The notes under the pieces were generated by a model. It saw nothing but the letters and a program-made list of their open reading frames with translations, ran no database searches and was not told the origin of the DNA. Of a stretch of DNA of 64,000 nucleotides, positions 46,201 to 54,705 are shown in pieces. Each line of letters starts with the position of its first letter. The stretch's first letter is position 1. Origin of the DNA: Chitinophagaceae bacterium UBA1930 (GTDB lineage Bacteria; Bacteroidota; Bacteroidia; Chitinophagales; Chitinophagaceae); the NCBI GenBank assembly GCA_002337145.1, contig DDFK01000002.1, positions 744,001 to 808,000 on the forward strand. Reading direction: 5' to 3'. The position numbers were made by a program, and so were the translations under genes.

Positions 46201-48354
46201 AACGTGTACGATGCCATCATTTCTTGTACGCCTACAGTTGTGGGCGGTGTAAAAACCAATGTCAACAACACATTGTACGCAAACTTGGTAGGTACAGACA
46301 ATAAAGTAGTGGCAAGTGTAGCTGTAACAAGTACTGGTACATTCACTTTCTCCAGTGTTGCTGGCAACACCAACTATAATATTATACTTACATCCGGTTC
46401 AAGAACTGCCGGCTCCACTTTAACTGCAGCGGCACTACCTTCTAACTACCAAAGTGTAATGGAATACTTAGGCACTGGTGCCGGTAACGATGGTACACCT
46501 AACAGCATACTGGCTGTTGCTACCGCTGCTACCAGCATTACCAATGCAAACTTTGAAATAGCAAAAGATACCGATGGTGATGGCATACCTGACTACATTG
46601 ATATTGACGATGACAATGATGGTATTACCGACTTGAATGAAAATGGTGGTATAGACCCATTAGGCGATTGTGATTGCGATGGCATACCCAACTATTTGGA
46701 TACGAACAATACTGGTAGCTGCACCTTTACTTTTACCGACTGTAACGGCGACGGCATCAACGACCTGTTTGACTGGGATAGGGATGGTGTGATGAACCAA
46801 GTGGATTTGGATAGCGACAACGACGGCATACTGGATGTTGTTGAAGCACGTACCACAAAAAATATTGTGATTGTAAACGGTATGATTACCGGTACCGATG
46901 CCGATAAGAATGGTTTGTTAAGCGGTGGTGGCACAGGAGCAGTTGATAACGGTAGCGGCTTTAACAACCCAATGGCAAACGGTTTGATACCACAGGATCT
47001 GGACAAAGACGGTTTTCCTAACTTCCTTGACCTGGATAGCGATGGCGATGGCCTTACTGACAAAACAGAAGCCTTGGGTGTATATGATACCGATGGTTTG
47101 GCCGATGGAACCGATACCGATGGTGACGGTGTACGCAGCGAGAACTTTGGTTCAACAGCCGCTGCAACTGCAGACAACATCAATGGTTTTGGTGCAAAAG
47201 GTTTGACCCTGCTTGATACCGATGGCGATGGCATACCTGATTGTTATGATATTGACAGCGACAACGATGGTATTACCGATAATGCAGAAGCACAGGCTAC
47301 CTGCTCTTACAAACTTCCTGTAGGTACCGATTGTGATGGCGACGGTGTGGATGACTCCTACGATGCTACCAGCAAATGCGTTACATGCGTAAGAAGCTCT
47401 GCCGGGTTAACGCCTTATGACAAAGATGGCGACGGTACACCAGACTATCGTGACCTTGATACAGATAATGACGGTGCACCGGATATTTACGAAGGGCACA
47501 CCATTCCAGGTACAGGTGGACACACGATACCACCAAACAATTACTGGACAGGTGCAACAGGCGATGCAGATGGTGATGGATTAATGGATTATTTCGATGG
47601 CTTCAATATGAACACGGCTACAGCCAACTATTGGAGAAACGTAATTAACAATAACATGGGTAATGGTGGTTCTTGGGATACTGGCACTGGTGGTACAGGC
47701 AGTATCTCTCAATTGCCAGAAAGTGATGGTTTGGGTGGCTGCTCCAACGGTGGTGAAAGGGATTGGAGAACAACCACCATCCTCCCTGTGTCATTGTTGT
47801 CATTTACCGGCAATCTAAACAACAATACCACCAAGCTAACTTGGGCAGTTACTCAGGAAATAAACATGAACTACTATGAAGTGGAACGTAGTTTGGATGG
47901 TACCAATTTCACCAAAGTAGGGGCAAGCATATATGCTATCAATGCCAACGCCACTACATCAACCATTACTTACAACTTTAACGACGATGTAAGCAACCTG
48001 GCTGGCACAGTAGTGTACTATCGCTTAAAGATGACAGAAAAAGGCGGTTCTTACAGAAACAGCAATGTCATTAGCTTTAAGCTCAACAATAAGATAAAAG
48101 AAAGTATAGCAGTGAATCCAAACCCTGCCGTATCTTACTTCACCTTAAAAATAAATGCAACCAAAGATGCAGTAGCTACCGTAAGGGTAATGGACATGAT
48201 CGGAAAAGTACTCATCAGCCAAACCAACAAAGTACAAATTGGTACAAATGCATTTACTTTCAATAATATCAGTAACTTTAGTGCAGGTACATACAATGTA
48301 CAAGTGGTTATTGACGGTGTACTATACAACGAAAAATTAATTGTTACAAAATAG
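43300..48354 (+). CDS. Giant T9SS protein with SdrD-like, choice-of-anchor A and thrombospondin type 3 repeats
   Basis: A 1684-residue exported protein. The start is odd: ATG followed by seven ACC codons (poly-Thr), then a normal signal core VIMGLLMIAAFSNKSFGQ. About 35-490 are beta-rich, with Cys pairs. About 495-640 are an SdrD B-like domain (LGNIVWYDADNNGLKG, GKYIVGVVLPAGY). About 645-955 are a choice-of-anchor A domain (GYDLFIQQGLTLVGGHTDGS, IGTLFAPSATVVW). About 1085-1490 hold thrombospondin type 3 repeats (DTDGDGIPDYIDIDDDNDGIT). An Fn3-like domain and a type A sorting domain (VNPNPAVSYFTLKI) finish it. The C-terminal ~600 residues closely match the gene at 39253. Likely an adhesive, Ca2+-binding surface protein. 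Confidence 0.9.
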   Translation: MTTTTTTTSVLSKKVAQVIMGLLMIAAFSNKSFGQNVYYLSNETFPNAYNNSATGNQNTTFTGSTGTWTSYSNRSYASVAVINYYYNWSSPNCLFIKNFKGTSASTAQATSPAINLSGYSCSPKVWLSLNFDVSKLDGSNTGTVYKIEFSKDGGTTWATVQQQTAAQLKANYSGSGFNNSSIAITSDYLVSNFKYRITGSSPANSSYDCEIYFDDLQILAEPCRTSWTNSCTDNKNVDLYSKGMKNSCASGSLGWTNIGSAEGLNMTNATKVVAYVSMSETGAPGQTVTVRAKNAAGTVLQSVTATLVNNQDDPSDINIYEATFTTLTNIASFEASISGACSLTSSTNPSYIANGLGLAVFRSSVTGMYNQGELKYWGAPGNGTWDYYRWFDLPSTSYTKVVTVQVGISGLTATNGKLARIKIDYTNTAGSGVTKVVDVTGNGSNGDRITLKNIVLTDVNASSTGLTVYTDQSATNNDVYSLDAIKVSTSCSAPLNLGNIVWYDADNNGLKGSSESVIVGATVKVYNDDNGDNVPDGAAIATTMTNSSGVYAFQGLAPGKYIVGVVLPAGYAAGATTTTSSNPDNDTDNDNNGVNLTSDGKEIRSNYITLSVGGEPATAVDGDGTNGNLTMDFGLSLNTTGPCSGAFNPTYTAQGYDLFIQQGLTLVGGHTDGSVAAGGNLTLNGASVLAMNNSGSYPNGYNNDNNYSVVIGGRMVYTSGGLTYVNNGNIKLASTTGSTVWDTDPNGASVNLRITSNASTGFTAYNSTPALQLNGQQAASTVTTPPSGLDFTNSFTTMVANATTMSGYSASSPCSASLNIITVSGTTPTITLAANKVNVVNITGAAFNAITQITYTTAPTSTSPLIFNINQTGSFTLTSHNIAGLANTDGKYIIYNLYNNTGTITVNASNTIIGTLFAPSATVVWNGSNNLEGQIIAKSASLNGGEIHSQIFNACLPNCLPSISISGNVYDAIISCTPTVVGGVKTNVNNTLYANLVGTDNKVVASVAVTSTGTFTFSSVAGNTNYNIILTSGSRTAGSTLTAAALPSNYQSVMEYLGTGAGNDGTPNSILAVATAATSITNANFEIAKDTDGDGIPDYIDIDDDNDGITDLNENGGIDPLGDCDCDGIPNYLDTNNTGSCTFTFTDCNGDGINDLFDWDRDGVMNQVDLDSDNDGILDVVEARTTKNIVIVNGMITGTDADKNGLLSGGGTGAVDNGSGFNNPMANGLIPQDLDKDGFPNFLDLDSDGDGLTDKTEALGVYDTDGLADGTDTDGDGVRSENFGSTAAATADNINGFGAKGLTLLDTDGDGIPDCYDIDSDNDGITDNAEAQATCSYKLPVGTDCDGDGVDDSYDATSKCVTCVRSSAGLTPYDKDGDGTPDYRDLDTDNDGAPDIYEGHTIPGTGGHTIPPNNYWTGATGDADGDGLMDYFDGFNMNTATANYWRNVINNNMGNGGSWDTGTGGTGSISQLPESDGLGGCSNGGERDWRTTTILPVSLLSFTGNLNNNTTKLTWAVTQEINMNYYEVERSLDGTNFTKVGASIYAINANATTSTITYNFNDDVSNLAGTVVYYRLKMTEKGGSYRNSNVISFKLNNKIKESIAVNPNPAVSYFTLKINATKDAVATVRVMDMIGKVLISQTNKVQIGTNAFTFNNISNFSAGTYNVQVVIDGVLYNEKLIVTK

Positions 48355-48376
48355 AGATATTGATCCCTATGACTTC

Positions 48377-48409
48377 AAAAAGGCTTCTGTACAAACGGAA
48401 GCCTTTTTT
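48377..48409 (+). terminator. Terminator after the T9SS gene at 43300
   Basis: AAAAAGGCTTCTGT pairs with ACGGAAGCCTTTTTT (one wobble) around a 4-nt loop, with T6. Confidence 0.9.
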
Positions 48410-48481
48410 ATTGCCACTCACACAGTTTGTCCAAAAAATAATCTGGGCTTATGTAACTTCCGCCACTAATTATTTATTGCC

Positions 48482-50569
48482 ATGACAAAATCTATCGCTG
48501 TACTAACAACTGCACTACTGTTTGCCCACACCATTGCCCATGCACAAAAGAAAAGCCTATCCTACGATCAGGCATTTAAAAATGGCAACACCAACATCAG
48601 CAAACAACTGCCCAAAGAAATTAAATGGATAGATGACGAACATTACTACATAACACAGAAAGATGCAAAAGATGGCAGCACGAAAAATATGTCTGTTGAT
48701 GTTAAAACAGGCAACACTACAGAATACTCCTTGCCCTTTAATCAAAAAGTAAGGGAAGATATCAGCTTTCCCAAAGAGGCTAAAAATCTTACCTATGCAC
48801 CCAATGAAAAATTGGTGGCCTATACATTAGGCAACAACCTATACACAATGGATCTTGACACAAAAAAAACAACACAGCTCACCTTCGATGGCAACGACTC
48901 CATCATGAACGGCTACGCATCATGGGTGTATTACGAAGAAATACTCGGCCGGGCAAGCAAATACAAAGCCTTTTGGTGGAGCAACGACAGCAAGCATATT
49001 GCCTTCATGCACTTTAACGACAGCAACGTACCTGTGTTTCCTATTTACGTGTCCACCGGGCAACATGGCTATCTTGAAAACGAACGCTATCCCAAAGCTG
49101 GCGACAGGAACCCGCAAGTAAAAATCGGCATCGTTGGTATAGACAACCCAACCATTACCTGGGCCGATTTTAACGAACAGGACGACCAGTATTTTGGTAC
49201 GCCCATGTGGACAGGCAACAACCAGTTCTGGGTGCAATGGATGAACCGTGGACAAGACAATCTTAAATTATTCAACATAGACCTCAACAATGGCAGCAAG
49301 ACAGAACTATACGATGAAAAACAAACTACATGGATAACCCTGGATGATGAAAGGATTGATTTCTTACCCAGTGGCAAAGGCTTCATCCTAAAAAGCGACA
49401 AAACAGGTTGGGCACAATATTACCTGCACGACTTAAGTGGAAAGCTCATCAATCCTATAACCCAAGGCGAATTCACAGTGGGGGACATTGTTAAGATAGA
49501 TGAAAAAGAGAAGTCCATTTACTTTACTGCACGCAAAGAAAACTCCGCACGTTGGGATTTTTACATGGCCACACTCGATGGTAAAAAAATGGTACGGCTA
49601 TCGTTTGGCAACTATTCCTTTGCCGACATCAAGCTATCGCCCAACAACAGATACTATATCGCTACCTACTCCAATATTGCCACACCACCTGCTATTGCAG
49701 TAATCGACAATAAAGGCAACGTGATACGTGAACTGGCCAATGCAAAAGGAGCAGAGTTCGAAAGCTACAACCTGCCCAAAAAAGAAATCCTGCGTGTAAA
49801 GAGCGATGATGGCCTCTTCGACCTGCCAGTATCCATTACCTATCCCATAAACTTCGATGCCAATAAAAAATATCCTGTACTGGTAAGCATTTATGGCGGT
49901 CCCAATGCTGGCACTGTCTACGACACCTGGCGATTGCTGCCAACAGATGCATGGTGGGCACAGGAGGGCCTGATACAGGTTGCAATAGACAATAGGAGCA
50001 GTGGCCACTTTGGCAAAAAAGGCATGAACTATATTCACCGCCAACTGGGCAAATACGAAATAGAAGATTTTATGGCAGTAGGCAAATGGCTTAAAAAACA
50101 AAACTGGATGGACACTTCCAAGCTATGCATAACAGGCGGCAGCTTTGGTGGCTACATGACCTGCATGGCACTTACTTACGGTGCCGGCGTGTTCAATTAC
50201 GGTATTGCAAACGCAGCGGTAACCGACTGGCAACTGTACGATACACATTACACGGAACGTTTTATGGACCAGCCTTCCGAAAACCCCGATGGTTACAAAA
50301 AAACATCCGTACTAACCTATGCCAACCAATACAAGGGACTGCTTAGGATTGTACATGGCACTTCCGACGACAATGTGCATTTGCAAAACAGCATACAGCT
50401 CATCAACAAACTGGAAGACCTCAAAAAGCATTTTGAATTGATGCTCTACCCCGGCGAAAGACACGGTATCAGCGGGGCAAAAGGCTTGCACAACAGAACG
50501 GAAGCCTACCAGTTTTACTACAACAATCTATTGAACAAACCAATGCCACAGGATTTCTGGAAGCCATAA
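48482..50569 (+). CDS. S9 family (DPP-IV-type) serine peptidase
   Basis: A 695-residue exported prolyl peptidase. Signal peptide about 1-22 (ALLFAHTIAHAQ). About 40-430 form the beta-propeller with the DPP-IV Glu motif WVYYEEILG, which holds the N-terminus of substrates. About 440-695 are the alpha/beta-hydrolase with S554 in GGSFGGYM, D629 in HGTSDDNV and H661 in GERHGI. The usual GWSYGG is GGSFGG here. DPP-IV enzymes release X-Pro or X-Ala dipeptides from peptides in the periplasm. A TAACTTCC box near 48460 could be its -7 element. Confidence 0.92.
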   Translation: MTKSIAVLTTALLFAHTIAHAQKKSLSYDQAFKNGNTNISKQLPKEIKWIDDEHYYITQKDAKDGSTKNMSVDVKTGNTTEYSLPFNQKVREDISFPKEAKNLTYAPNEKLVAYTLGNNLYTMDLDTKKTTQLTFDGNDSIMNGYASWVYYEEILGRASKYKAFWWSNDSKHIAFMHFNDSNVPVFPIYVSTGQHGYLENERYPKAGDRNPQVKIGIVGIDNPTITWADFNEQDDQYFGTPMWTGNNQFWVQWMNRGQDNLKLFNIDLNNGSKTELYDEKQTTWITLDDERIDFLPSGKGFILKSDKTGWAQYYLHDLSGKLINPITQGEFTVGDIVKIDEKEKSIYFTARKENSARWDFYMATLDGKKMVRLSFGNYSFADIKLSPNNRYYIATYSNIATPPAIAVIDNKGNVIRELANAKGAEFESYNLPKKEILRVKSDDGLFDLPVSITYPINFDANKKYPVLVSIYGGPNAGTVYDTWRLLPTDAWWAQEGLIQVAIDNRSSGHFGKKGMNYIHRQLGKYEIEDFMAVGKWLKKQNWMDTSKLCITGGSFGGYMTCMALTYGAGVFNYGIANAAVTDWQLYDTHYTERFMDQPSENPDGYKKTSVLTYANQYKGLLRIVHGTSDDNVHLQNSIQLINKLEDLKKHFELMLYPGERHGISGAKGLHNRTEAYQFYYNNLLNKPMPQDFWKP

Positions 50570-50577
50570 TACCATGT

Positions 50578-50668
50578 TGCCAACAACAGTACCTTGGTCG
50601 GCTTCCGTGGCGTCGCACCCATCAGCTTATATACAAATACGGGCCTTTACCAAAGCGTACGCAACAAC
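50578..50668 (-). repeat. GC-rich intergenic repeat, copy C
   Basis: It carries the exact 15-mer at 50609-50623 and long flank similarity to copies A (CAACAACAGTAC side) and B (CGGGCCTTTACCAA side). It is the most complete copy, about 85 nt, just after the DPP-IV-type gene and before its terminator. Confidence 0.6.
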
Positions 50669-50688
50669 CGCTTCATAACCTATAAAAC

Positions 50689-50720
50689 AAAATGCGTAAC
50701 ACCCGTTACGCATTTTGCTT
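50689..50720. terminator. Bidirectional terminator between the peptidase and HAD genes
   Basis: A perfect 12-bp stem AAAATGCGTAAC/GTTACGCATTTT with a 4-nt loop, T-rich on the right and A-rich on the left. It lies between convergent genes. Confidence 0.85.
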
Positions 50721-50780
50721 TATATCAATCAACCAATTAACTAATAAACTAAGTAACTAATCAAACCAATCAACCTTCTT

Positions 50781-51443
50781 TTACCTATTCAACAAATCAA
50801 AATGCAACGCACCAAAATTCTGTAAAGAAGACAGTTTAAGGTCTGCAGCACCAAAACGCTCATCCTTCTGCTGGCTATGGTGCGGCACAATTACACATTT
50901 CATTTTTGCAGCTTTCGCAGCAATCATTCCATTGAACGAATCCTCAAAACAGATGCACTCATAAGGGTTGCTCTGCAATTGCTCCGCACAGTTCAGGTAC
51001 ACCTGCGGGTGCGGTTTGCCATAGGGCAAATGCTCTGCAGAAGCAGTGGCGGAAATGTACGGACCAATACCCGTAAGCTTTACTGCCACATCAATCAGCC
51101 TTTGCGGCGATGAAGAAGCCAGCCCTATCTTGAAATGCTTCTCGTGAAAAAAGTTCACGATATAATGCACGCCAGGCATCATTTTGCCTTCATGCTCCAC
51201 TTTGTCAATCACAATGTCTATAATGTTCTTCTCCGCCCTTGCCAATTCCTCATCGCCAATATTGAAATGCCTGAACCACCACTGCACAAACTCCCTCGTA
51301 CGCAGGCCGGTAGTGGTAAGGTACTGCTCATTGCTAAGGCTAACGCCATACTGTTTAAAAACCTCGTCTGTTGCCTGCTCCCATAAAGGTTCGCTGTCAA
51401 CAAGCAGGCCATCCATATCAAAAATCACTGTATTTAACTGCAT
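50781..51443 (-). CDS. hxpB: HAD-family sugar/hexitol phosphatase (HxpB/YniC-like)
   Basis: A 220-residue cytosolic HAD hydrolase of the beta-phosphoglucomutase-like subgroup. Motif I DMDGLLVDSEPLW gives nucleophile D9 and acid/base D11. Motif II is SSSPQR, motif III is the Lys in GKPHPQVYL, and motif IV is FEDSFNG. The length and the SEPLW start match HxpB (YniC), which dephosphorylates 2-deoxyglucose-6-P and hexitol phosphates in E. coli. Beta-phosphoglucomutase or another sugar phosphatase remains possible. The minus strand upstream has TACATTTG (51462-51469), a perfect TAnnTTTG box. Confidence 0.85.
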   Translation of the reverse strand: MQLNTVIFDMDGLLVDSEPLWEQATDEVFKQYGVSLSNEQYLTTTGLRTREFVQWWFRHFNIGDEELARAEKNIIDIVIDKVEHEGKMMPGVHYIVNFFHEKHFKIGLASSSPQRLIDVAVKLTGIGPYISATASAEHLPYGKPHPQVYLNCAEQLQSNPYECICFEDSFNGMIAAKAAKMKCVIVPHHSQQKDERFGAADLKLSSLQNFGALHFDLLNR

Positions 51444-51461
51444 GTAATTCTATTGTAGCCG

Positions 51462-51469
51462 CAAATGTA
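51462..51469 (-). promoter_or_regulatory. -7 box TACATTTG of the HAD gene
   Basis: An exact match to the Bacteroidota TAnnTTTG consensus on the minus strand, about 20 bp before the ATG at 51443. No clear -33 element. Confidence 0.45.
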
Positions 51470-51611
51470 TTGGCTATTGGCCGATAGAAAATTTTATCTG
51501 CAAAAATCTCATGTGCCAATCAAGAAACCATTCCTTAACCAGTAGTCAGTGTGCCCTTATCGGGGCTATTTTTTTGATTGGGGCCAAATGAACTATTAGA
51601 TACGTTTTTAC

Positions 51612-51619
51612 ATATTTTT
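51612..51619 (+). promoter_or_regulatory. -7 box TATTTTTG of the 68-residue protein gene
   Basis: An exact TAnnTTTG match, 25 bp before the ATG at 51645. Confidence 0.45.
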
Positions 51620-51644
51620 GCCCATCAATTTTAAACTAGTTGAA

Positions 51645-51851
51645 ATGACAATTGAACAATTTAAGGAATTAGCATTCGAGAAAAAATTATTGGAACTGAA
51701 ACACAACGGCAACCTACTTGGCTCTTACGAAAGGGCAGACGAAAGCGGAAGTACAAGGGTACCCGGCGATATTTATGAACTGCATGACTTTTGGGTTTAC
51801 CTAAGCGAAGACGAACAAACAGTGGTGCCTTCCAGAAGGAACCCGTTATAA
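51645..51851 (+). CDS. Hypothetical protein, 68 residues
   Basis: A small soluble protein without signal peptide or membrane segment. I start at the ATG 51645 (MTIEQFKELAFEKKLLELKHNG) because the -7 box TATTTTTG overlaps the in-frame Met at 51618. It is amphipathic and Glu/Lys-rich at the start and then compact (YELHDFWVYLSEDEQTVVP). I do not recognise the family, though such short Bacteroidota proteins are widespread. It has its own promoter-like box and terminator, so it is a stand-alone gene. Confidence 0.7.
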   Translation: MTIEQFKELAFEKKLLELKHNGNLLGSYERADESGSTRVPGDIYELHDFWVYLSEDEQTVVPSRRNPL

Positions 51852-51926
51852 ATATATTCTGGCATGGGTTGGTACATATAGCTTCCGGTTACTACAATAA
51901 AGCTATATAACATACCTGTATTGCTT

Positions 51927-51969
51927 AAAAAAGAGTGGCTCACTTTCTTGAAGTGAGCCACTCTTTTTT
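51927..51969. terminator. Bidirectional terminator
   Basis: A perfect 19-bp stem AAAAAAGAGTGGCTCACTT with its complement around a 5-nt loop, with A-rich and T-rich edges. It ends both the 68-residue gene (+) and the YeeE operon (-). Confidence 0.92.
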
Positions 51970-51978
51970 AAGCCACTA

Positions 51979-52500
51979 TCAATGCGGCAGTTTGTCCCTA
52001 AAAAATCCATACACCCAGGTACCCGCAATGGCACTTAACAGGGGTACGGCAATTATTAAAAAGCCTGCACTAATCTGTGCAAACAATGGCCCAGGGCAGG
52101 CACCTGTTAATGCCCATCCAAAACCAAACAGCAGCCCACCAATCACCTGCCCCTTATTGAACTTCTTTTTATGAAACACCACTTCTTCGCCATAAATGGT
52201 CTTGATGTTGAAACGTTTGATCAACTGTACCGAAATAATGCCAACTACCACGGCCGTGCCTATTACACCAAACATATGGAAGCTTTGCAGCCTGAACATT
52301 TCCTGTATCCTGAACCATGAAATGATTTCGGTTTTTACAAATGCAATCCCGAAAACAATACCCACCAATAAGTACTTCACATTATGGTACCACTTATGTT
52401 GTTGTATGTGCGGTTCGTTGATACCTTCCGTGTCCAAGGAACATTTCTCAAGGTCCACGTTTTCGCTAACGGCCTGCACCGTACTGTTTACAATGGCCAT
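51979..52500 (-). CDS. DUF6691 family protein (C-terminal half of a YeeE/YedE-type transporter)
   Basis: A 173-residue membrane protein with four transmembrane segments. GWALTGACPGPLFAQ is the conserved Cys motif of the second half of YeeE/YedE-type transporters; the single-chain relative TsuA takes up thiosulfate. The hydrophilic N-terminal ~35 residues (with one Cys) precede the first helix. It starts 5 bp after the other half (52506-53069), so the two probably assemble into one transporter. The cargo is likely a sulfur species (inference from family). Confidence 0.85.
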   Translation of the reverse strand: MAIVNSTVQAVSENVDLEKCSLDTEGINEPHIQQHKWYHNVKYLLVGIVFGIAFVKTEIISWFRIQEMFRLQSFHMFGVIGTAVVVGIISVQLIKRFNIKTIYGEEVVFHKKKFNKGQVIGGLLFGFGWALTGACPGPLFAQISAGFLIIAVPLLSAIAGTWVYGFFRDKLPH

Positions 52501-52505
52501 ACAGT

Positions 52506-53069
52506 TTATAATTTAAGAATAAATGGTAAAATAAGGTTTGCCATAATAAAACCACCTGCCATAAAACAAATGGTAGCAATTAAGGAAGGCAGCTGCAAAT
52601 TGCTAAGCCCCATAATGGAATGTCCACTTGTACAGCCACCAGCATAGCGGGTTCCGAAGCCTACTAGAAAACCGCCAACAACAAACAGTAACAGGCCCTT
52701 TAAAGAGAATAGTGTATGTATGTTGAAAAGGTCCGCAGGCATTAATTTGCCATAGTCATGAATGTTGTAGCTACTTAATTCCTGCACCAGTTTGGGGTTT
52801 ACCTGTACAGGCTGCCCATTACTTAAATAGGTTGATGCAATCCATGCTCCTATAACAATGCCACCAACAAAAAACAGGTTCCATATTTCTTTTTTCCAAT
52901 CGTATTGAAAGAAAGGGATTTTTGCTGGCAGGCATGCGGCACATATATGGCGAAGGTTGGATGATATGCCAAAATGTTTATTGCCCAATAATAGTAAGGC
53001 CGGTACGGTTAGGCCTATTATCGCCCCGCCTGCATACCATGTCCAAGGCTGTTTCAAAAAATCTAACAT
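52506..53069 (-). CDS. YeeE/YedE family protein (N-terminal half)
   Basis: A 187-residue membrane protein with about five transmembrane segments and the conserved Cys motif [18 protein letters not shown], where the Cys is thought to handle sulfur in the related TsuA. A second Cys pair, ICAACLP, lies in the first loop. Together with the next gene it covers what is one polypeptide in Gram-positive or enteric relatives. Both halves have their own ATG and a normal length, so this is the usual split form in Bacteroidota rather than a frameshift. Confidence 0.87.
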   Translation of the reverse strand: MLDFLKQPWTWYAGGAIIGLTVPALLLLGNKHFGISSNLRHICAACLPAKIPFFQYDWKKEIWNLFFVGGIVIGAWIASTYLSNGQPVQVNPKLVQELSSYNIHDYGKLMPADLFNIHTLFSLKGLLLFVVGGFLVGFGTRYAGGCTSGHSIMGLSNLQLPSLIATICFMAGGFIMANLILPFILKL

Positions 53070-53101
53070 AACTGCCCGTAATTTTTAATGGGTTGAATGA
53101 A

Positions 53102-53317
53102 TTATGCCCTGCCTTGTTTTTGCATGTCGCAATTTTCACCCAAGCACCTTTGGGGTCTAAAAAAACCGGTCACAATCATGGCAATACCAAAGCCAATGGC
53201 AATATAGGATTGATAAATGATACCGATTGTTACAAATGCACCACCCAATACCCAACGCAATATCCTGTTGAACCAGATAATGATTTTGATTTGCTTATTG
53301 GTAAGTGATTGCTGCAT
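53102..53317 (-). CDS. YgaP-type membrane domain protein (DUF2892)
   Basis: A 71-residue protein with two hydrophobic segments (WVLGGAFVTIGIIYQSYIAIGFGIAMIVTGFF split by a short loop) and a C-terminal Cys pair, RCLGENCDM. This fits the DUF2892/YgaP membrane domain that in other proteins is fused to rhodanese. ATGs at 53326, 53320 and 53317 are all possible; the last is chosen because the preceding residues are not family-like. It stands just upstream of the split YeeE pair on the same strand, which supports a sulfur-handling unit. Confidence 0.8.
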   Translation of the reverse strand: MQQSLTNKQIKIIIWFNRILRWVLGGAFVTIGIIYQSYIAIGFGIAMIVTGFFRPQRCLGENCDMQKQGRA

Positions 53318-53380
53318 CATGATCATACAAATGTATGCAGTTGCCGGTTGGCTTTGCAAGACTTCGTTGCTTAAACTGTG

Positions 53381-54607
53381 TTAAACAAGCTGGTCAATCT
53401 GTTTTTGAATGGTATGCCTGTCTGTTCTTGTTTTGGCAAGGCCCAAAGCCTTTTGGTAATTGTTTTTTGCTTTCTGGTTGTCAATGCCCTTGTAGAGTTC
53501 GCCCAATAATGTGTAGTAAAAATGGTTGTCTGTCAGTTGCAGTTTCTCTGCTTCTGCAATGGCTTCCTGCTTGCTGTTTGCCTTGGATAGTGCATAGGTT
53601 CGGTTCAATGCGGCAATGGGCGAATATTCTAACTGCAACAATTGGTTGTACAGTTGCAGGATGCTTTCCCATTTTTCTTTGGTATCGGCTTTTATGGTAT
53701 GCCAATAGGCAATGCCTGCTTCTATATGGTATTTGGAAATGCTTGCTCCCGTAGATGCTTGGTTGAAGAAATAGGTTCCTTGTGTAATCAAATCATGGTT
53801 CCACAACTGCTCGTCTTGCTCATGGTACAATACGGCTTCGCCCTGTTTGTTCATCCTTGCTTCAAACCTGGATGCGTGGAAGCACATTAAAGACATCAGT
53901 GCATTTACTTGGGGAAGATTGGTTTGTCCGTTTTCAATCAGCAGATACGTGAGCCGCATTGCTTCTATGCAAAGGTCCTTACGCAATACCGTATCCTGAC
54001 TTTCCGAATAATAACCCTCACTGAAAAGCAGGTACAGGGTTGTTAAAACAGTTTCAAGCCTTTTGTTGATGGCTGCTGGTGGAGGAAACTCAATGGGTAT
54101 CCTCTCTGCCCGCAATTTTTCCTTTGCCCTGAAAAGCCTTTTGTTGATGGTTTCTTTATTGGTCAAAAAGGCACCGGCAATTTCATCAATACCAAAGCCG
54201 CATAGTATGCGTAGCGAGAGCCCTATCTGTGCCTCAACTGCAATGGCAGGATGGCAAATGGCAAACAGCATCTGCAACTGGCTGTCTGTAATGTTCTCTT
54301 CTGATAGGTCAACCTGTATTTCTTCCACTGTTGTAACAGCCTGTACTTGCCCGGCAACTTTTTGGGTAAACACGGCATGATGGCTACAATAGTTCTTGGC
54401 CTTGTTTTTTGCAACGGCATACAGCCATGCGGTAGGGTTGGCAGGCAGCCCTTTAAAGCTCCATGTTTCCACGGCCGATAAAAAAGTATCGCTTGCAATG
54501 TCCTCAGCAATCTCTATGTGCTCCATGCCAAACAGCTTGCATAACACGGCTGTTATCTTCCTGAACTCTGTCCTGAACAAATGCGGTATCAGTTCCTGTT
54601 GTTCCAT
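53381..54607 (-). CDS. ECF42-type RNA polymerase sigma factor
   Basis: A 408-residue sigma factor. About 1-75 are sigma region 2 (HIEIAEDIASDTFLSAVETWSFKGLPANPTAWLYAVAKNKAKN), about 115-175 region 4 (GFGIDEIAGAFLTNKETINKRLFRAKEKLRAE). A long helical, TPR-like C-terminal extension of ~220 residues follows, the mark of the ECF42 group. No anti-sigma gene is present; in this group the extension replaces it. The ATG at 54607 (MEQQELIPHLF) is chosen; the open frame goes 24 codons further without family character. Two YCII proteins just upstream on the same strand are the known partners. Confidence 0.9.
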   Translation of the reverse strand: MEQQELIPHLFRTEFRKITAVLCKLFGMEHIEIAEDIASDTFLSAVETWSFKGLPANPTAWLYAVAKNKAKNYCSHHAVFTQKVAGQVQAVTTVEEIQVDLSEENITDSQLQMLFAICHPAIAVEAQIGLSLRILCGFGIDEIAGAFLTNKETINKRLFRAKEKLRAERIPIEFPPPAAINKRLETVLTTLYLLFSEGYYSESQDTVLRKDLCIEAMRLTYLLIENGQTNLPQVNALMSLMCFHASRFEARMNKQGEAVLYHEQDEQLWNHDLITQGTYFFNQASTGASISKYHIEAGIAYWHTIKADTKEKWESILQLYNQLLQLEYSPIAALNRTYALSKANSKQEAIAEAEKLQLTDNHFYYTLLGELYKGIDNQKAKNNYQKALGLAKTRTDRHTIQKQIDQLV

Positions 54608-54705
54608 AAGCGAAAAAAGGCAGTGGCCCGGTTTGCAGACCAAAGCAGCCGGGCCATTGCCATAAAGGTCTTTGTGCAATACAAAGGCCTTGGTTTGTTG
54701 TGGGC

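Noticed and set aside
51979..53069. Split YeeE/YedE as a frameshifted pseudogene
   Set aside because: Both halves have their own start, normal length and intact motifs, with a 5-bp gap; the split form is common in Bacteroidota.
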